Origin: Armatimonadota bacterium | GTDB lineage: Bacteria > Armatimonadota > Hebobacteria > CAIYQO01 | Assembly: GCA_029553475.1 (NCBI GenBank) | Contig: JAKPKV010000126.1 | Location: 124,001-188,000 of the forward strand | Length of the DNA: 64,000 nt | Direction: 5' to 3' | Part shown: positions 41,342-50,738 of the stretch, piece by piece | How the letters are laid out: each line of letters begins with the position of its first letter | Numbering within the stretch: position 1 is the stretch's first letter | Position numbers and translations under genes: made by a program | Notes under the pieces: generated by a model | Told to the model about the DNA's origin: nothing | The model's input: the letters and a program-made list of their open reading frames with translations, nothing else | The model's database searches: none

Positions 41342-44296
41342 ATGACGCACGTTACGCGGGAACTGGCTCACAATGACCTGCGGCGCAGGCTGGCGTCCCT
41401 GCTCTCCGCCGAGGGCGAGACGCTGGCGGAGCGCTGGGTCGCCCGGCTGGCGTTGGTCTCGGCGGATGATCAGAGCCACGCGTCCGCCTTCCTGGCGCGC
41501 CTCGCGGCGGTGCTCGCGGGGGAAGAGGCGCCGCGCGGCGCGGATGGCGCGTCCGCCGCCGCCCTCGCCGCGCTGCCGGCGCAGCTCGCGCTGGCGCAGG
41601 TGCTCCTGCCGCGCCTTGCCGGGCCGGAGGAGCACGCCGACACGGCCGCCAGACTGCTGGCGCTGCTCGGCGAGGCGCTGACCGCGCTCCCCGGCGCGCC
41701 CGGCACGCTCCCGCTGTTCACGGAACGCTTGGGCCGCTTGAGCCAGCTCTCCTGGACGCTGAACGGCCTGCGCGATCAGGATGCCATCCTGCGCCGGGCG
41801 CTCGAGGAGGCGCCGCGGCTGGTGGATGCCGCCGCCGCCGCGATCTGGCTCTGGGACGCTGATCAGCGGGCGCCGGTGATGCGCATTGATGCCGACGGCC
41901 CGCGCGCCGTGCCCAAGCTGCCGCCCTCGCTGCTCGCGCTGCTGCGTCAGACGGCGGAGACCGCCTGCGCCTACAGCCTCGACGCCGGGGAGAGCGACGC
42001 GCGCTGGCCCGCCGCGCTGCGCGGCAGGCCGGTCGCCCTGCTGCCCTTGCCGGTCCCCCACGGCTGCCTGGGCATCATGAGCGTGCAGCACCGGCCGGCG
42101 GGGCGGTTCACCCACGATGACCTCTTCCTGCTCTCCGCGCTGGGCAGTCACGTCGCCACCGCCATCACCAACGCCCAGTTGCACGATAGCGAGCGCCACC
42201 TCGTCAGCCTGCTGCAGACCTCCATCCGCCAGGTGGTGGCGGCGACCGCGCGCCGGCAGAACGGATCGGCGGAATTCGTCGAATCGCTGGTGCAGGTGGC
42301 GGAAGGCCTCACGCGCGGCGACCTGGTCTTCGCCTGGCTGGAATCCGGCGATCCGCCCCGCCCCATCTCCGCCTGCTCGGGGGCGCGCCGGTGCGCCGAC
42401 GAGGTGCTCGCGCTGCTGGGCACGGCGCTGCTGGACGCCCGCCGGCGGGAGGCCGCGCCGGCGCTGGGCGCGCTGGCCTCGCTCGCCGCGCCCGCCGGCC
42501 GCCTGCCGGACGGCCTCCCCGAGACGTATACGCTGGCGGATATCCGCGTGGGCGACCGGCTCATCGGCGTGCTGGTCGTCTGCGGCGCGGGGACGCTGGA
42601 CGAGGAGCAGCAGGCGTTCCTGCAGACGATGGCCGTGCAGATCGGCGCCGGGGTGGAGAGCATCGAGAAATCCGCCAATATCGAGCGCATGCTGTTTCAG
42701 TTGGCGAATATCAACTACGTCAGCGACGCCATCTCCAGCACGTTCGATCCTCGGCGCATCATGTCCGTCATCAGCATGGCGGCCAGCCAGGCATTGAACA
42801 CGCCCATCGTCTTGTCCGGCTGGCACATGGAGGACGGCACCGTGTGCGTCTTCCCCGAGACGAGCGTGGGCATCAGCGCCGAGCGCCTGGCCGGCATCCA
42901 GCTCACCGATCACAACGCCGTCATCCGCAAGGTGCTCGAGGCGGGGACGCCGGTGACCAGCCGGGAACTGGGGCCGCGCGCGCCGCGCGCCTTCCCCATG
43001 CCGGCGGCGCTCCAGCTCCAGGATTGGGTGTGCGTGCCGATGATGGTGAAAGGCCGCGCGCGCGGGGTGATTCTCGTGGCGGATACCGTGCCCCGGGTGT
43101 TCAGCTCGCGCGATATCGCCCTCGTCGCCACCTACGCCAACCAGGCGGGGCTGGCGATGGAGAACTCCCTGCTGGTGGAGCAGGTCGAGCGGCAGTTGCA
43201 GCAGATGGAGCTGCTCTACCGGCTCAGTCACTCGTTCTTCGCGACGCTGGATGAGCCGGTGATTCACGGCGAGCTGCTGCATGTCGCCCGCGAGGCGCTG
43301 CAGGCGCCGGCGGCCATGCTCTGTACCGTGGACGCCCGCACCGGCGCGCAGCAGCTGGCGCAGGCGCTGGGCGTGACCCCCGCCGACCCCGGCGCGCTGC
43401 GTTGGGAATCCGCGCGCGGCATCGTCGGCGCGGTGTCGAAAGTGCATGCGCCGGTGGTCAGCACCAACCTCGCCAAAGATGGGCGCGACACCCTGCTGCG
43501 CCAGCTCGCCCGCGACCACGATTTCGTCGCCGCGCTGGCGGTGCCGATGCAACTGCACACGGAGCTGTTGGGCACGCTGCTGGTGTTCACCCGCGCGGCG
43601 CGCGAGTTCACCGGCGCCGACCAGCAATTGTTGCAGGCCATCGCCACGGAAGCGGCGGCGGCCATCCGCAACGCCCGCATCCACCGGGACGCGCGGCGCG
43701 CGAGCGATCACCTGCGCGAGGTGATGCATACCCTGTCGCACAGCGCCGGCCAACTCCTCGCCCTCATTACCGACGTGCTGGAAGCCGCCCGCGCCGAAGA
43801 CGCGCCGGAGGAGGCCGCGCCGCGCGCGCGGCGGCGCCTGGCCGTGGTGACGGAGGTGCACGCGCGTCTCTCCGACGAATCTCCCGACATGGTTGATGTA
43901 TGGGAATCGGTCGCCGCGCTGCTCGACGGCCGCGCCTTCACCGTGGAGCCCGACCGGGTCCTCTTCGTGGAGCTGGCCGGGGCGCGGCTGTCGCTGCCGG
44001 TCTACCCCGCCGCGCTGCTCGCGCTCTACATCATCGAGCAGCTTGCCGCGATTGCCGCCGCGCGCGCGGCGGACGCCGCCCCCCTGTCGGTGACCGTCGG
44101 CTTCCACCAATTGGGCAATCGCGAGCTGCTCGTCGAGATTGACGATCCCGGCGCGGCGGCGCGGACTCGCGCGGCGCGGGCCAATCCTGTTATAATCCAG
44201 GCGGTGCGCCAGGAGCTGCACGGCAGCTTCTCAGAGATCGGTGATGGCGGCGCCCATCGCGTCCGCTTCCGCTTCCCGCGTCCCGCGATGCGGTAG
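41342..44296 (+). CDS. Multi-GAF sensor with degenerate histidine-kinase end
   Basis: 984 residues and soluble. After a helical N-terminus, about four GAF domains can be traced (roughly 145-285, 295-450, 470-625, 635-780; for example VALLPLPVPHGCLGIMSVQHRP, DWVCVPMMVKGRARGVILVADT, ALAVPMQLHTELLGTLLVFTRAAREF). The C-terminus has a HisKA_2-like helix pair (REVMHTLSHSAGQLLALITDVLEAA) and a weak ATPase-like region lacking clear N and G boxes. It is probably a signal-integrating sensor. The start has no clear ribosome site. Confidence 0.75.
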   Translation: MTHVTRELAHNDLRRRLASLLSAEGETLAERWVARLALVSADDQSHASAFLARLAAVLAGEEAPRGADGASAAALAALPAQLALAQVLLPRLAGPEEHADTAARLLALLGEALTALPGAPGTLPLFTERLGRLSQLSWTLNGLRDQDAILRRALEEAPRLVDAAAAAIWLWDADQRAPVMRIDADGPRAVPKLPPSLLALLRQTAETACAYSLDAGESDARWPAALRGRPVALLPLPVPHGCLGIMSVQHRPAGRFTHDDLFLLSALGSHVATAITNAQLHDSERHLVSLLQTSIRQVVAATARRQNGSAEFVESLVQVAEGLTRGDLVFAWLESGDPPRPISACSGARRCADEVLALLGTALLDARRREAAPALGALASLAAPAGRLPDGLPETYTLADIRVGDRLIGVLVVCGAGTLDEEQQAFLQTMAVQIGAGVESIEKSANIERMLFQLANINYVSDAISSTFDPRRIMSVISMAASQALNTPIVLSGWHMEDGTVCVFPETSVGISAERLAGIQLTDHNAVIRKVLEAGTPVTSRELGPRAPRAFPMPAALQLQDWVCVPMMVKGRARGVILVADTVPRVFSSRDIALVATYANQAGLAMENSLLVEQVERQLQQMELLYRLSHSFFATLDEPVIHGELLHVAREALQAPAAMLCTVDARTGAQQLAQALGVTPADPGALRWESARGIVGAVSKVHAPVVSTNLAKDGRDTLLRQLARDHDFVAALAVPMQLHTELLGTLLVFTRAAREFTGADQQLLQAIATEAAAAIRNARIHRDARRASDHLREVMHTLSHSAGQLLALITDVLEAARAEDAPEEAAPRARRRLAVVTEVHARLSDESPDMVDVWESVAALLDGRAFTVEPDRVLFVELAGARLSLPVYPAALLALYIIEQLAAIAAARAADAAPLSVTVGFHQLGNRELLVEIDDPGAAARTRAARANPVIIQAVRQELHGSFSEIGDGGAHRVRFRFPRPAMR

Positions 44297-44321
44297 CCGG
44301 GCGCGATCACTGGAGGTGTGC

Positions 44322-45239
44322 ATGCTGCCCGAGCGCTCGAGCGCGCGCGCGCGCTGGCGGGAATTCCTGGCCTTTTCCCGGGACGTGTTGACGCGGTTCA
44401 GCGAGGACCGCGTGCCGCTTGCCGCCGGGGCAATCACCTTCTTCACGCTGCTCTCATTGGTGCCGCTGCTCGTGCTCGCGGTCTCGCTGGCGACCTATTT
44501 CATCTTCCCCGGTCCGGAAGGCGTCGCGCGCGCGCAGGCGTACATCACCAACCTGGCGGTGACCTGGGGACCGGAGATCGCCCGCGTGCTGGGCGACCAG
44601 GTGCGCGCCCTGGTGAGCAATCGCTCGTTGAGCATCGTGCTCGCGCTGCTCGTCGGCTTCTGGACCGGCAGCCAGATCTTCCTCATCCTCGAATCGGCGA
44701 TGAACCTCACCTGGCGCGCGCACCGGCGGCGGCGGTACTGGGCGCGGCGCGGGCTGGCGCTGCTGCTCGTGCTCGTCGTCGGCTCGCTGCTCGGGCTGGC
44801 CATCGGCCTCACCCAGGCCATGCGCGTCCTCGCGCAACTGCCGCTGCCCGCGTGGGTGATTTACGTCCGGGAGCTCTCGCTGCTGACGCATTTTATCATC
44901 AGCTTCCTCATCCCCACGCTGCTGGTGGCGGCGATCTTCGCGGTGATGTATAAGGTGCTGCCCACCCGCCGCGTCACCCTGCGCTCGGTGCTGCCCGGCG
45001 CGCTGGTTGCCGCCGTGCTCTGGGACATCGCGCTGCACCTCTTCGGCTGGTACGTGGTCCACGCCTTCGCCCGCTTCTCCGTCATTTACGGATCGCTCGG
45101 CGGCCTCGTGCTGCTCATGCTCTGGTTTTATTACAGCGCGCAGGTCTACCTGCTCGGCGCGGAAATCTCCGCGGTCTACCACCAGCGGTTGGCGCGTGAA
45201 GGCGACAAAGACGAGCAGGACGCCGATGCCGACGCGTGA
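44322..45239 (+). CDS. YihY/BrkB-family membrane protein
   Basis: 305 residues. Six membrane segments carry the family pattern (VPLAAGAITFFTLLSLVPLLVLAVSLATYF, FSVIYGSLGGLVLLMLWFYYSAQVYLLGAEISA). TGGAGG lies before the ATG. Members were once annotated as RNase BN, but that is not supported for the family; they are thought to be envelope transport or structural proteins. It starts 25 bp after the GAF gene. Confidence 0.88.
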   Translation: MLPERSSARARWREFLAFSRDVLTRFSEDRVPLAAGAITFFTLLSLVPLLVLAVSLATYFIFPGPEGVARAQAYITNLAVTWGPEIARVLGDQVRALVSNRSLSIVLALLVGFWTGSQIFLILESAMNLTWRAHRRRRYWARRGLALLLVLVVGSLLGLAIGLTQAMRVLAQLPLPAWVIYVRELSLLTHFIISFLIPTLLVAAIFAVMYKVLPTRRVTLRSVLPGALVAAVLWDIALHLFGWYVVHAFARFSVIYGSLGGLVLLMLWFYYSAQVYLLGAEISAVYHQRLAREGDKDEQDADADA

Positions 45240-45352
45240 GACTAAACGGGGGAGAGGTTGTCTAATCAGGGAAAGCGGGGGATAATGTCCCTTGTCATGC
45301 CGTTTGACCGCATACACCTCACTCGAACGGGTATACTGTACGACAACGCACC

Positions 45353-46345
45353 ATGCTGACACCACTCACGCGCTTCCGCTATAGCGTTGACTCCTTCCTG
45401 GGCAGGCAGATGCTCTATCTGCTGGCCAGGGTCGTGCCGCATCTCACCCGCGAGACGGCGCTGGAGCTGGGGCGCGCGATGGGCTGGCTGGCGCCGCGCC
45501 TCACGCCGCACCGCCTGTACCGCGTGTATCGGGACATTACCCTGGCGTTCGGGGGCGCGCTGCCGCCGCGCGCGCGCCTGCGGGTGGCGCTGGACGTCTA
45601 TCATCACCTCGGCATCAGCCTCATCGAGTTCCTGCGCCTGCCGGACATGCGCCACGAGGAGATCCGCGCGCTGGTGCGCATTGAGGGCGCCGAGCACCTG
45701 GACGCCGCCCTCGCCGCCGGCCGCGGCGCGGTGCTGCTCACCGGCCATATCGGCAACTGGGAGATGGGGGGCACCGCGCTGGCCGTGCTCGGGTATCCGA
45801 TGACCGCCATTGCCCGCCCCCAGGAAAACTCGACGCTGAATGATCTCTTCCTGCGCATCCGCGAGGCGCACGGCATGACGATCGTGCCGCTGTCCGACGT
45901 GCGCGCCTGCATCACCACGCTGCGCGAGAATCGCTTCCTCGCTATTCTCGGCGATGTGAACGCGAAGAATCCCGGCGCGTTCGTGCAGTTCTTCGGGCGG
46001 CCGGCGGCCACTTACACCGGCGCCGCCTACCTGTCGCTCGCCACCGGCGCCCCGCTCATCCCCCTCTTCGATGAGCGCCTGCCCGATTACACGCATCATA
46101 TCCGCGTGTATCCGCCTATCGCGGTCTCGGAGACGGGCGACCGCCGCCGCGACCTGCTGGCCACCACCATGCGCGCGCAATACGTCATCCAGGAAGAGGT
46201 GCGCCGCCGCCCGCACGAGTGGTTCTGGCAATTGCAGCGCTGGAAAACGCGCCCGGAAGACACGAAACACCCCGAGCGCATCCCCATGCAGCACCGCGAC
46301 CTCACCCCGGAAGAGGCGGACGAGGTGCTATCCTGCGCGAGCTGA
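45353..46345 (+). CDS. LpxL/HtrB-like lipid A acyltransferase
   Basis: 330 residues. An LPLAT domain with the catalytic HxxxxE-type motif HIGNWEMGG, followed by AIARPQENSTLNDLFLRIREAHGMTIVPL and GDVNAKNPGAFVQFFGRPA. This is characteristic of the late acyltransferases that add acyl chains to lipid A or related lipids. It is a clue to a diderm envelope. TATACT lies at 45332-45337, a likely -10 box. Confidence 0.88.
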   Translation: MLTPLTRFRYSVDSFLGRQMLYLLARVVPHLTRETALELGRAMGWLAPRLTPHRLYRVYRDITLAFGGALPPRARLRVALDVYHHLGISLIEFLRLPDMRHEEIRALVRIEGAEHLDAALAAGRGAVLLTGHIGNWEMGGTALAVLGYPMTAIARPQENSTLNDLFLRIREAHGMTIVPLSDVRACITTLRENRFLAILGDVNAKNPGAFVQFFGRPAATYTGAAYLSLATGAPLIPLFDERLPDYTHHIRVYPPIAVSETGDRRRDLLATTMRAQYVIQEEVRRRPHEWFWQLQRWKTRPEDTKHPERIPMQHRDLTPEEADEVLSCAS

Positions 46346-46391
46346 ACGGCTCGCGGCGTCTCGCCCGTCAGGGGGGGCGGCGCTGTCATCG

Positions 46392-46480
46392 AAAAAATGG
46401 TAACAGTCACGCATTATGGGGGGTGGATCACCTGGTAAGGTGAGGAGAGGCGGCATAATGCGTAACGGTCACCATTTTTT
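46392..46480. terminator. Bidirectional terminator between convergent genes
   Basis: The left arm 46392-46418 begins AAAAAATGG and the right arm 46454-46480 ends CCATTTTTT. They pair at 24 of 27 positions around a 35-nt loop. T-runs end the structure in both directions, between the acyltransferase gene (+) and tgt (-). Confidence 0.7.
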
Positions 46481-46511
46481 ACCGGGCGCTTTTTCCCCCA
46501 CGCGCGCGGCG

Positions 46512-46530
46512 CGACGGCGTCTCGCCCGCC
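46512..46530. repeat. CGACGGCGTCTCGCCCGCC repeat, second copy
   Basis: Identical over 19 bp to 5609-5627, just downstream of tgt. Confidence 0.6.
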
Positions 46531-46543
46531 GGACGATCTTCTC

Positions 46544-47647
46544 CTACGCGCGATATCCCGCCAGGAAGCCCTCCGCCCATGCGGTGAACGTGCCGGCGCT
46601 GATCTCCGCGCGCAGGCGCGCCACCAGTTGCTGGTAGAACGAGAGGTTGTGAAAGGTGAGCGAGCGGATGGCGAGAATTTCTCCCGCCTTCAGCTGGTGG
46701 CGCAGGTAGGCGCGGCTGAAGGTACGGCAGACCGCGCACGGGCACGCCGGATCGAGCGGGCCGGCGTCGCGCTCGTACTGCGCGTTGCGCAGATTCAGCC
46801 GCCCCTCCCAGGTGAAGATGGTGCCGTTGCGCCCCATGCGCGTGGGCAGCACGCAATCGAACAGATCCACCCCCAGCGCCACCCCGCGCACCAGATCGGA
46901 CGGCATGCCCACCCCCATCAGGTAGCGCGGGCGATCAACGGGCAGCGCCGGCGTGGTGACGTCGAGCATCGCCCACATCAGCTCTTTGGGCTCGCCGACG
47001 GACAACCCGCCGATGGCATAGCCGGGAAAATCCATCGCCACCAGCGTCTCCGCGCTCTCCCGGCGCAGGTCGGCTGCGAATCCGCCCTGCACGATGCCGA
47101 AGAGCGCCTGCCCGCTCTCCGGGTTCCAGGCGCGCTTGCCGCGCTCCGCCCAGCGGTGCGTGCGCGCGGTGGCGTCCATCGCCTGCGCGCGGGTGGCCCC
47201 CCAGGGCACCGGCTGGTCGAAGGACATGAGGATGTCCGCCCCCAGCCGCTGCTCCACGGCAATCGCCTTCTCTGGCGTCATGAAGTGCTCGGAGCCGTCA
47301 AGGTGCGAGCGGAACGTCAAGCCCTCTTCCGTCACCCTGTGCAGCGGGGAGAGGCTGAAGATCTGATAGCCGCCGCTGTCGGTGAGGATGCCGCCGTCCC
47401 ACGCCTGGAAGCGATGCAGCCCGCCCAGCGCCTCGATCAGCTCCACCCCCGGCCGCAGGTACAGGTGGTACGCGTTGTTCAGGATAAGCTGCGCGCCCGT
47501 CTCGCGCACTTCCGCCGGCGTCAGGCTCTTCACCGTCGCCTGCGTGCCCACCGGCATGAAGGCCGGGGTATCAATCGCCCCCGCCCGCGTCTGTAAGACC
47601 CCGCGCCGCGCGCGCCCGTCCGTCGCCGTGATCGTCAATGCCAACAC
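46544..47647 (-). CDS. tgt: tRNA-guanine (queuine) transglycosylase
   Basis: 367 residues from a GTG start. TDSGGYQIFSL has the catalytic Asp90, with GVDLFDCVLPTRMGRNG (second Asp) and a C-terminal zinc site CPCAVC plus a downstream His (LTFHNLSFY). It exchanges guanine 34 for preQ1 in tRNA-Asp, -Asn, -His and -Tyr. The Tyr substrate tRNA is encoded at 15485. No queA or yajC neighbour. Confidence 0.95.
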   Translation of the reverse strand: MLALTITATDGRARRGVLQTRAGAIDTPAFMPVGTQATVKSLTPAEVRETGAQLILNNAYHLYLRPGVELIEALGGLHRFQAWDGGILTDSGGYQIFSLSPLHRVTEEGLTFRSHLDGSEHFMTPEKAIAVEQRLGADILMSFDQPVPWGATRAQAMDATARTHRWAERGKRAWNPESGQALFGIVQGGFAADLRRESAETLVAMDFPGYAIGGLSVGEPKELMWAMLDVTTPALPVDRPRYLMGVGMPSDLVRGVALGVDLFDCVLPTRMGRNGTIFTWEGRLNLRNAQYERDAGPLDPACPCAVCRTFSRAYLRHQLKAGEILAIRSLTFHNLSFYQQLVARLRAEISAGTFTAWAEGFLAGYRA

Positions 47648-47862
47648 GAAATCTCCCTCGCCGCGTCCGTTTCGTGCATTGTACTTGCTTTCGCGCCCGC
47701 GCGTGAAGCGGGGTCTGCGGCGGCGGCGAATGCGACATCACCGAGGCGCGGGTGAAGGACGCCATCGGCTGGCACGCGACACACGCGCCGCGGCGCGGCC
47801 AGTAGCCCGGACGGCCAACCCTCGCTATAATGGAGTATCCGTGTCGAGCGTGAGGTGTGCCG

Positions 47863-48975
47863 ATGTCCCGCTTCCCTGGCCTGTTGCTCTGCGCGCTGCT
47901 CCTCCTTCCGGCGCTGCCGTGCCGGGCGCAGGAGCCGCCGCCGGCGGCGCCCCCCGTCCTCCTCATCGGCGCGGAACACGCGGTCGCGCTGGAGCCGCTG
48001 GCCGCTTGGCTGGGCGCCGCCTGCGTCTGGACGGCGCGGCACGCCGCGGTGCGCGTCACCCTGGGGGCGCGCGCCGTCACGCTGCAGGCGCAGTCGGTGG
48101 TGGCGCAGAACGCCGCCGGGCGGCCGTTCCGGCTGCCGGCGCCGCCGGTCCGCCGGGACGGCCACCTCTTCGTCCCCACGCGCGCCGTGGTCGAGGCGCT
48201 GGGGGGCGCCTGCGCGCCGCGGGAGGATGGGGGGATGCAGGTGACCCTCCGCGACCGCGCGCTGCTGCTGCCGGCGCCGCCGCCCGGCGATCTCCCCGCC
48301 GATCCCGCCGCCCGCCTCCCCCTGCTCATCGCCGACCCGCGCCTTGCCGTGGAGACGCTCGCCAGGAGCGGGGGCGTCGCCGCGCACATTCGCCCCTACC
48401 TGGCAGGCTTCGTCAAGGTCGCGACGCCGGTGCAGCCGGCGCTCACCGGCATCGCGAACTCGAAAGCCCTGCGCCTGCTCACCCACGTGCCCGTCGTCGG
48501 CGGCCTGGTGAGCATCTGCCAGGACGCTATCGGCGCCATCACCGGCACCATCGGCATCGCGCGGCGACTGGTGGAGATGGATGCCCAGTACCTGGCGCCG
48601 ATTCGCGACGGGTTCCTCGCCGCGCAGGCCGCCGCCGCGACGCCCGACGCGGCGACGATTGCGGCCGCGCGCCCGCGGTGGGCCGCCGCCCTCGCCGCCG
48701 TGGAGAAACAGCGCGCGCTGAACGAGACCGCCGACGCGCACCTGGGCGGGATGCTCGCCGCGCTCACCAGCGTCGAGGCGAAGATGGCGGAGTTCCGCAC
48801 GGCGTACCCGCGCAGCGAGCACGTGCTCTCGCTCGGCCCGCTGCAGCGCGCCGCCGAGGACCTGCGGGTGATGGTCGGCGCGCATCACTGGCAGCTGACG
48901 ACGATGCAGGCGTATTTCCTCGCGCTCCTCGCCGCGACGGCGCCGGCGGAGGAGGCGGGGGAATTACCAGCATGA
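47863..48975 (+). CDS. Secreted copper-amine-oxidase-N domain protein
   Basis: 370 residues from the ATG at 47863 (GAGGTG upstream; TATAAT at 47826-47831). Signal peptide to about residue 22. Residues about 30-130 match the copper amine oxidase N-terminal-like (stalk) domain (LEPLAAWLGA, HLFVPTRAVVEALGG). The C-terminal half is helical and unrecognised. The oxidase catalytic domain is absent. It overlaps the next gene by 4 bp. Confidence 0.7.
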   Translation: MSRFPGLLLCALLLLPALPCRAQEPPPAAPPVLLIGAEHAVALEPLAAWLGAACVWTARHAAVRVTLGARAVTLQAQSVVAQNAAGRPFRLPAPPVRRDGHLFVPTRAVVEALGGACAPREDGGMQVTLRDRALLLPAPPPGDLPADPAARLPLLIADPRLAVETLARSGGVAAHIRPYLAGFVKVATPVQPALTGIANSKALRLLTHVPVVGGLVSICQDAIGAITGTIGIARRLVEMDAQYLAPIRDGFLAAQAAAATPDAATIAAARPRWAAALAAVEKQRALNETADAHLGGMLAALTSVEAKMAEFRTAYPRSEHVLSLGPLQRAAEDLRVMVGAHHWQLTTMQAYFLALLAATAPAEEAGELPA

Positions 48976-50276
48976 CACGCACGCGATCACGACTCCTGGG
49001 CATCGTCCTGCTGCTCATCGCGGCGGCGTCCTACCTGCACCGGAACTGCGATACCCCGCCGGCGTGGGCGGCGTTGCGCGCGCGGGTGCAGACGGCCCGG
49101 CCGGGCGAATTGCTCACCGGTTACCCCGAGTTGGCGACGCTGGATGGGCGCGCATTGCCGCCGGTACACACGCAGGATGCGGCGATCCCCTTCCTCTTCA
49201 GCGACAGCCCGGAATACCTCTACGCCGACGCGCAGGACACGGGGCTGGCCTACATGCGCGTGACGCGTGACGCGCTCTTTCGTGCGCAACCCGACCGGCG
49301 CCGCTCCTTCGGGGTCGGCCTCTACCACATCAACAAGGTGGCCGACCCGGAGACGCGCCAAGGGAAGCCGGTGGCGATCAGTCTGGTGGTGCGGGCGGTG
49401 TCGGCGGTTGAGGAGGGGGCGCACACCTTCCGCAACACCCATCCGGCCACCGTGCGCCTGCTGAAAGGCGCCGCGGGCGAATCCGACGTGATGCCGATGT
49501 TCGCCGGCAAGGCGTGCGCGCAAGCATGGTTCACCCGGCCGAATATTCCGCCAACGACCATCACCCTGCGCCCCGGCGAGGCGAAGGCCATTTACACGCG
49601 GACGCTGCCGCCGGACGTCTGCCTGAGCGCCATGCTCGACCTGGAGGCGACGAACGCGTATTTCCTCAAGGTCTACGTCGTTTTCGGGACGGTGAAGCAC
49701 TACGACACCATCGCCTTCGCGCCGTACGGACTGACCATCGGCACCAACGCCGGCACCGGACCGTACTGGAAGCGCATCCTGCGTCCCGCTGACGGCACGC
49801 GCCCCTTCGACCCCGCGGACACCCGGCATCGCAATAAGGTGCATCTGCGCTTCGTGAAGATGCCGCCGGAGGTGCAGTACCTGGTGGATGAAACGTGGGA
49901 GCTGCGCCTGGAGAATGAGGGGAAGAAGCTGGTGCGCCGCAAAGGCGGCCAGCGCCGGCCCTTCAAAGGCGACTACAACGTGGACTACACCGTCGTCATC
50001 CCCATCCGCGCCTCCCGCGCCCCCGCCGACTTCGCGCTGGTGGCCGTGCAGCGTTTCGGCCTCTTCGCCGGCGCCATGCGGGCCGCGACGGGGACAATGG
50101 TGGACATCCCCGCCGGCCCGACCGCCCAGCTCCGCACCGGGCCTGAAGGCGTCCTGCTGGAGCGCGTCCGCATCACGACCACCGCCCCCACCGCGTACCG
50201 GTTCCATTGGCTCCTCCCCGGCGGCTCGTACGGCGACCAGGCCTTCCTGCTCATCCCCCTTGGCGCAGCGGAATAA
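48972..50276 (+). CDS. Membrane-anchored protein of unknown function
   Basis: 434 residues. The start ATGA overlaps the upstream stop. An N-terminal anchor (LLGIVLLLIAAASYL) precedes a beta-rich extracytoplasmic region with no family I recognise. Notable segments are the tail FHWLLPGGSYGDQAFLLIPL and basic residues around KKLVRRKGGQRR. It is coupled to the stalk-domain protein, so the two probably act together at the envelope. Confidence 0.6.
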   Translation: MTRTRSRLLGIVLLLIAAASYLHRNCDTPPAWAALRARVQTARPGELLTGYPELATLDGRALPPVHTQDAAIPFLFSDSPEYLYADAQDTGLAYMRVTRDALFRAQPDRRRSFGVGLYHINKVADPETRQGKPVAISLVVRAVSAVEEGAHTFRNTHPATVRLLKGAAGESDVMPMFAGKACAQAWFTRPNIPPTTITLRPGEAKAIYTRTLPPDVCLSAMLDLEATNAYFLKVYVVFGTVKHYDTIAFAPYGLTIGTNAGTGPYWKRILRPADGTRPFDPADTRHRNKVHLRFVKMPPEVQYLVDETWELRLENEGKKLVRRKGGQRRPFKGDYNVDYTVVIPIRASRAPADFALVAVQRFGLFAGAMRAATGTMVDIPAGPTAQLRTGPEGVLLERVRITTTAPTAYRFHWLLPGGSYGDQAFLLIPLGAAE

Positions 50277-50400
50277 ATGGCAGTCCAGTCCGCGGTGCTG
50301 TCCGCTTGGCAGGAAAACTAATGTATGGTATGCTGCCGCCCATACCATGACAACAGGATAACGTGATGGGGACAGTTGGCGCCGGTGAACATGCCCATAC

Positions 50401-50456
50401 TGGGGCCGCGGAGTTGCCCTCCGCATACACCGGGACCGCGGAGTTGCCCTCCGCAG
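50401..50456. repeat. Direct repeat of GCGGAGTTGCCCTCCGC hairpin
   Basis: Two copies of CCGCGGAGTTGCCCTCCGCA, 34 bp apart start to start, each a small palindrome. The 462-bp gap 50277-50738 shows no gene; TATATT at 50727 ends 7 bp before the next ATG. Confidence 0.6.
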
Positions 50457-50738
50457 CGACCGGGCCTGGTTGAGGCACAGCCGGCTCGATGGTCATCCCG
50501 GAATGGCGCCATCGCCGGGAGGGGGAACGGGCATGGGATGATTCTCCCCAGCGGGATGTACCCACGAACGGGCATCACCCGTATGGGGTACCATGCACTG
50601 TTGTGCGGGGTGATGCGCCGGCTGCGACGTTGCGTAAGCTGTGCCGGTGAGGACGCCGGCGCTCCCAGGCGCGCAAATTCGTGCCATATCGCGCAGGAGT
50701 TCACGCCCGCCGGGCGAAGGGTAGAGTATATTATCTCC

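Noticed and set aside
40982-44221. A 1079-codon minus-strand frame opposite the GAF sensor
   Set aside because: Same cause: high GC removes stops on the antisense frame. The plus-strand product has clear GAF domains.
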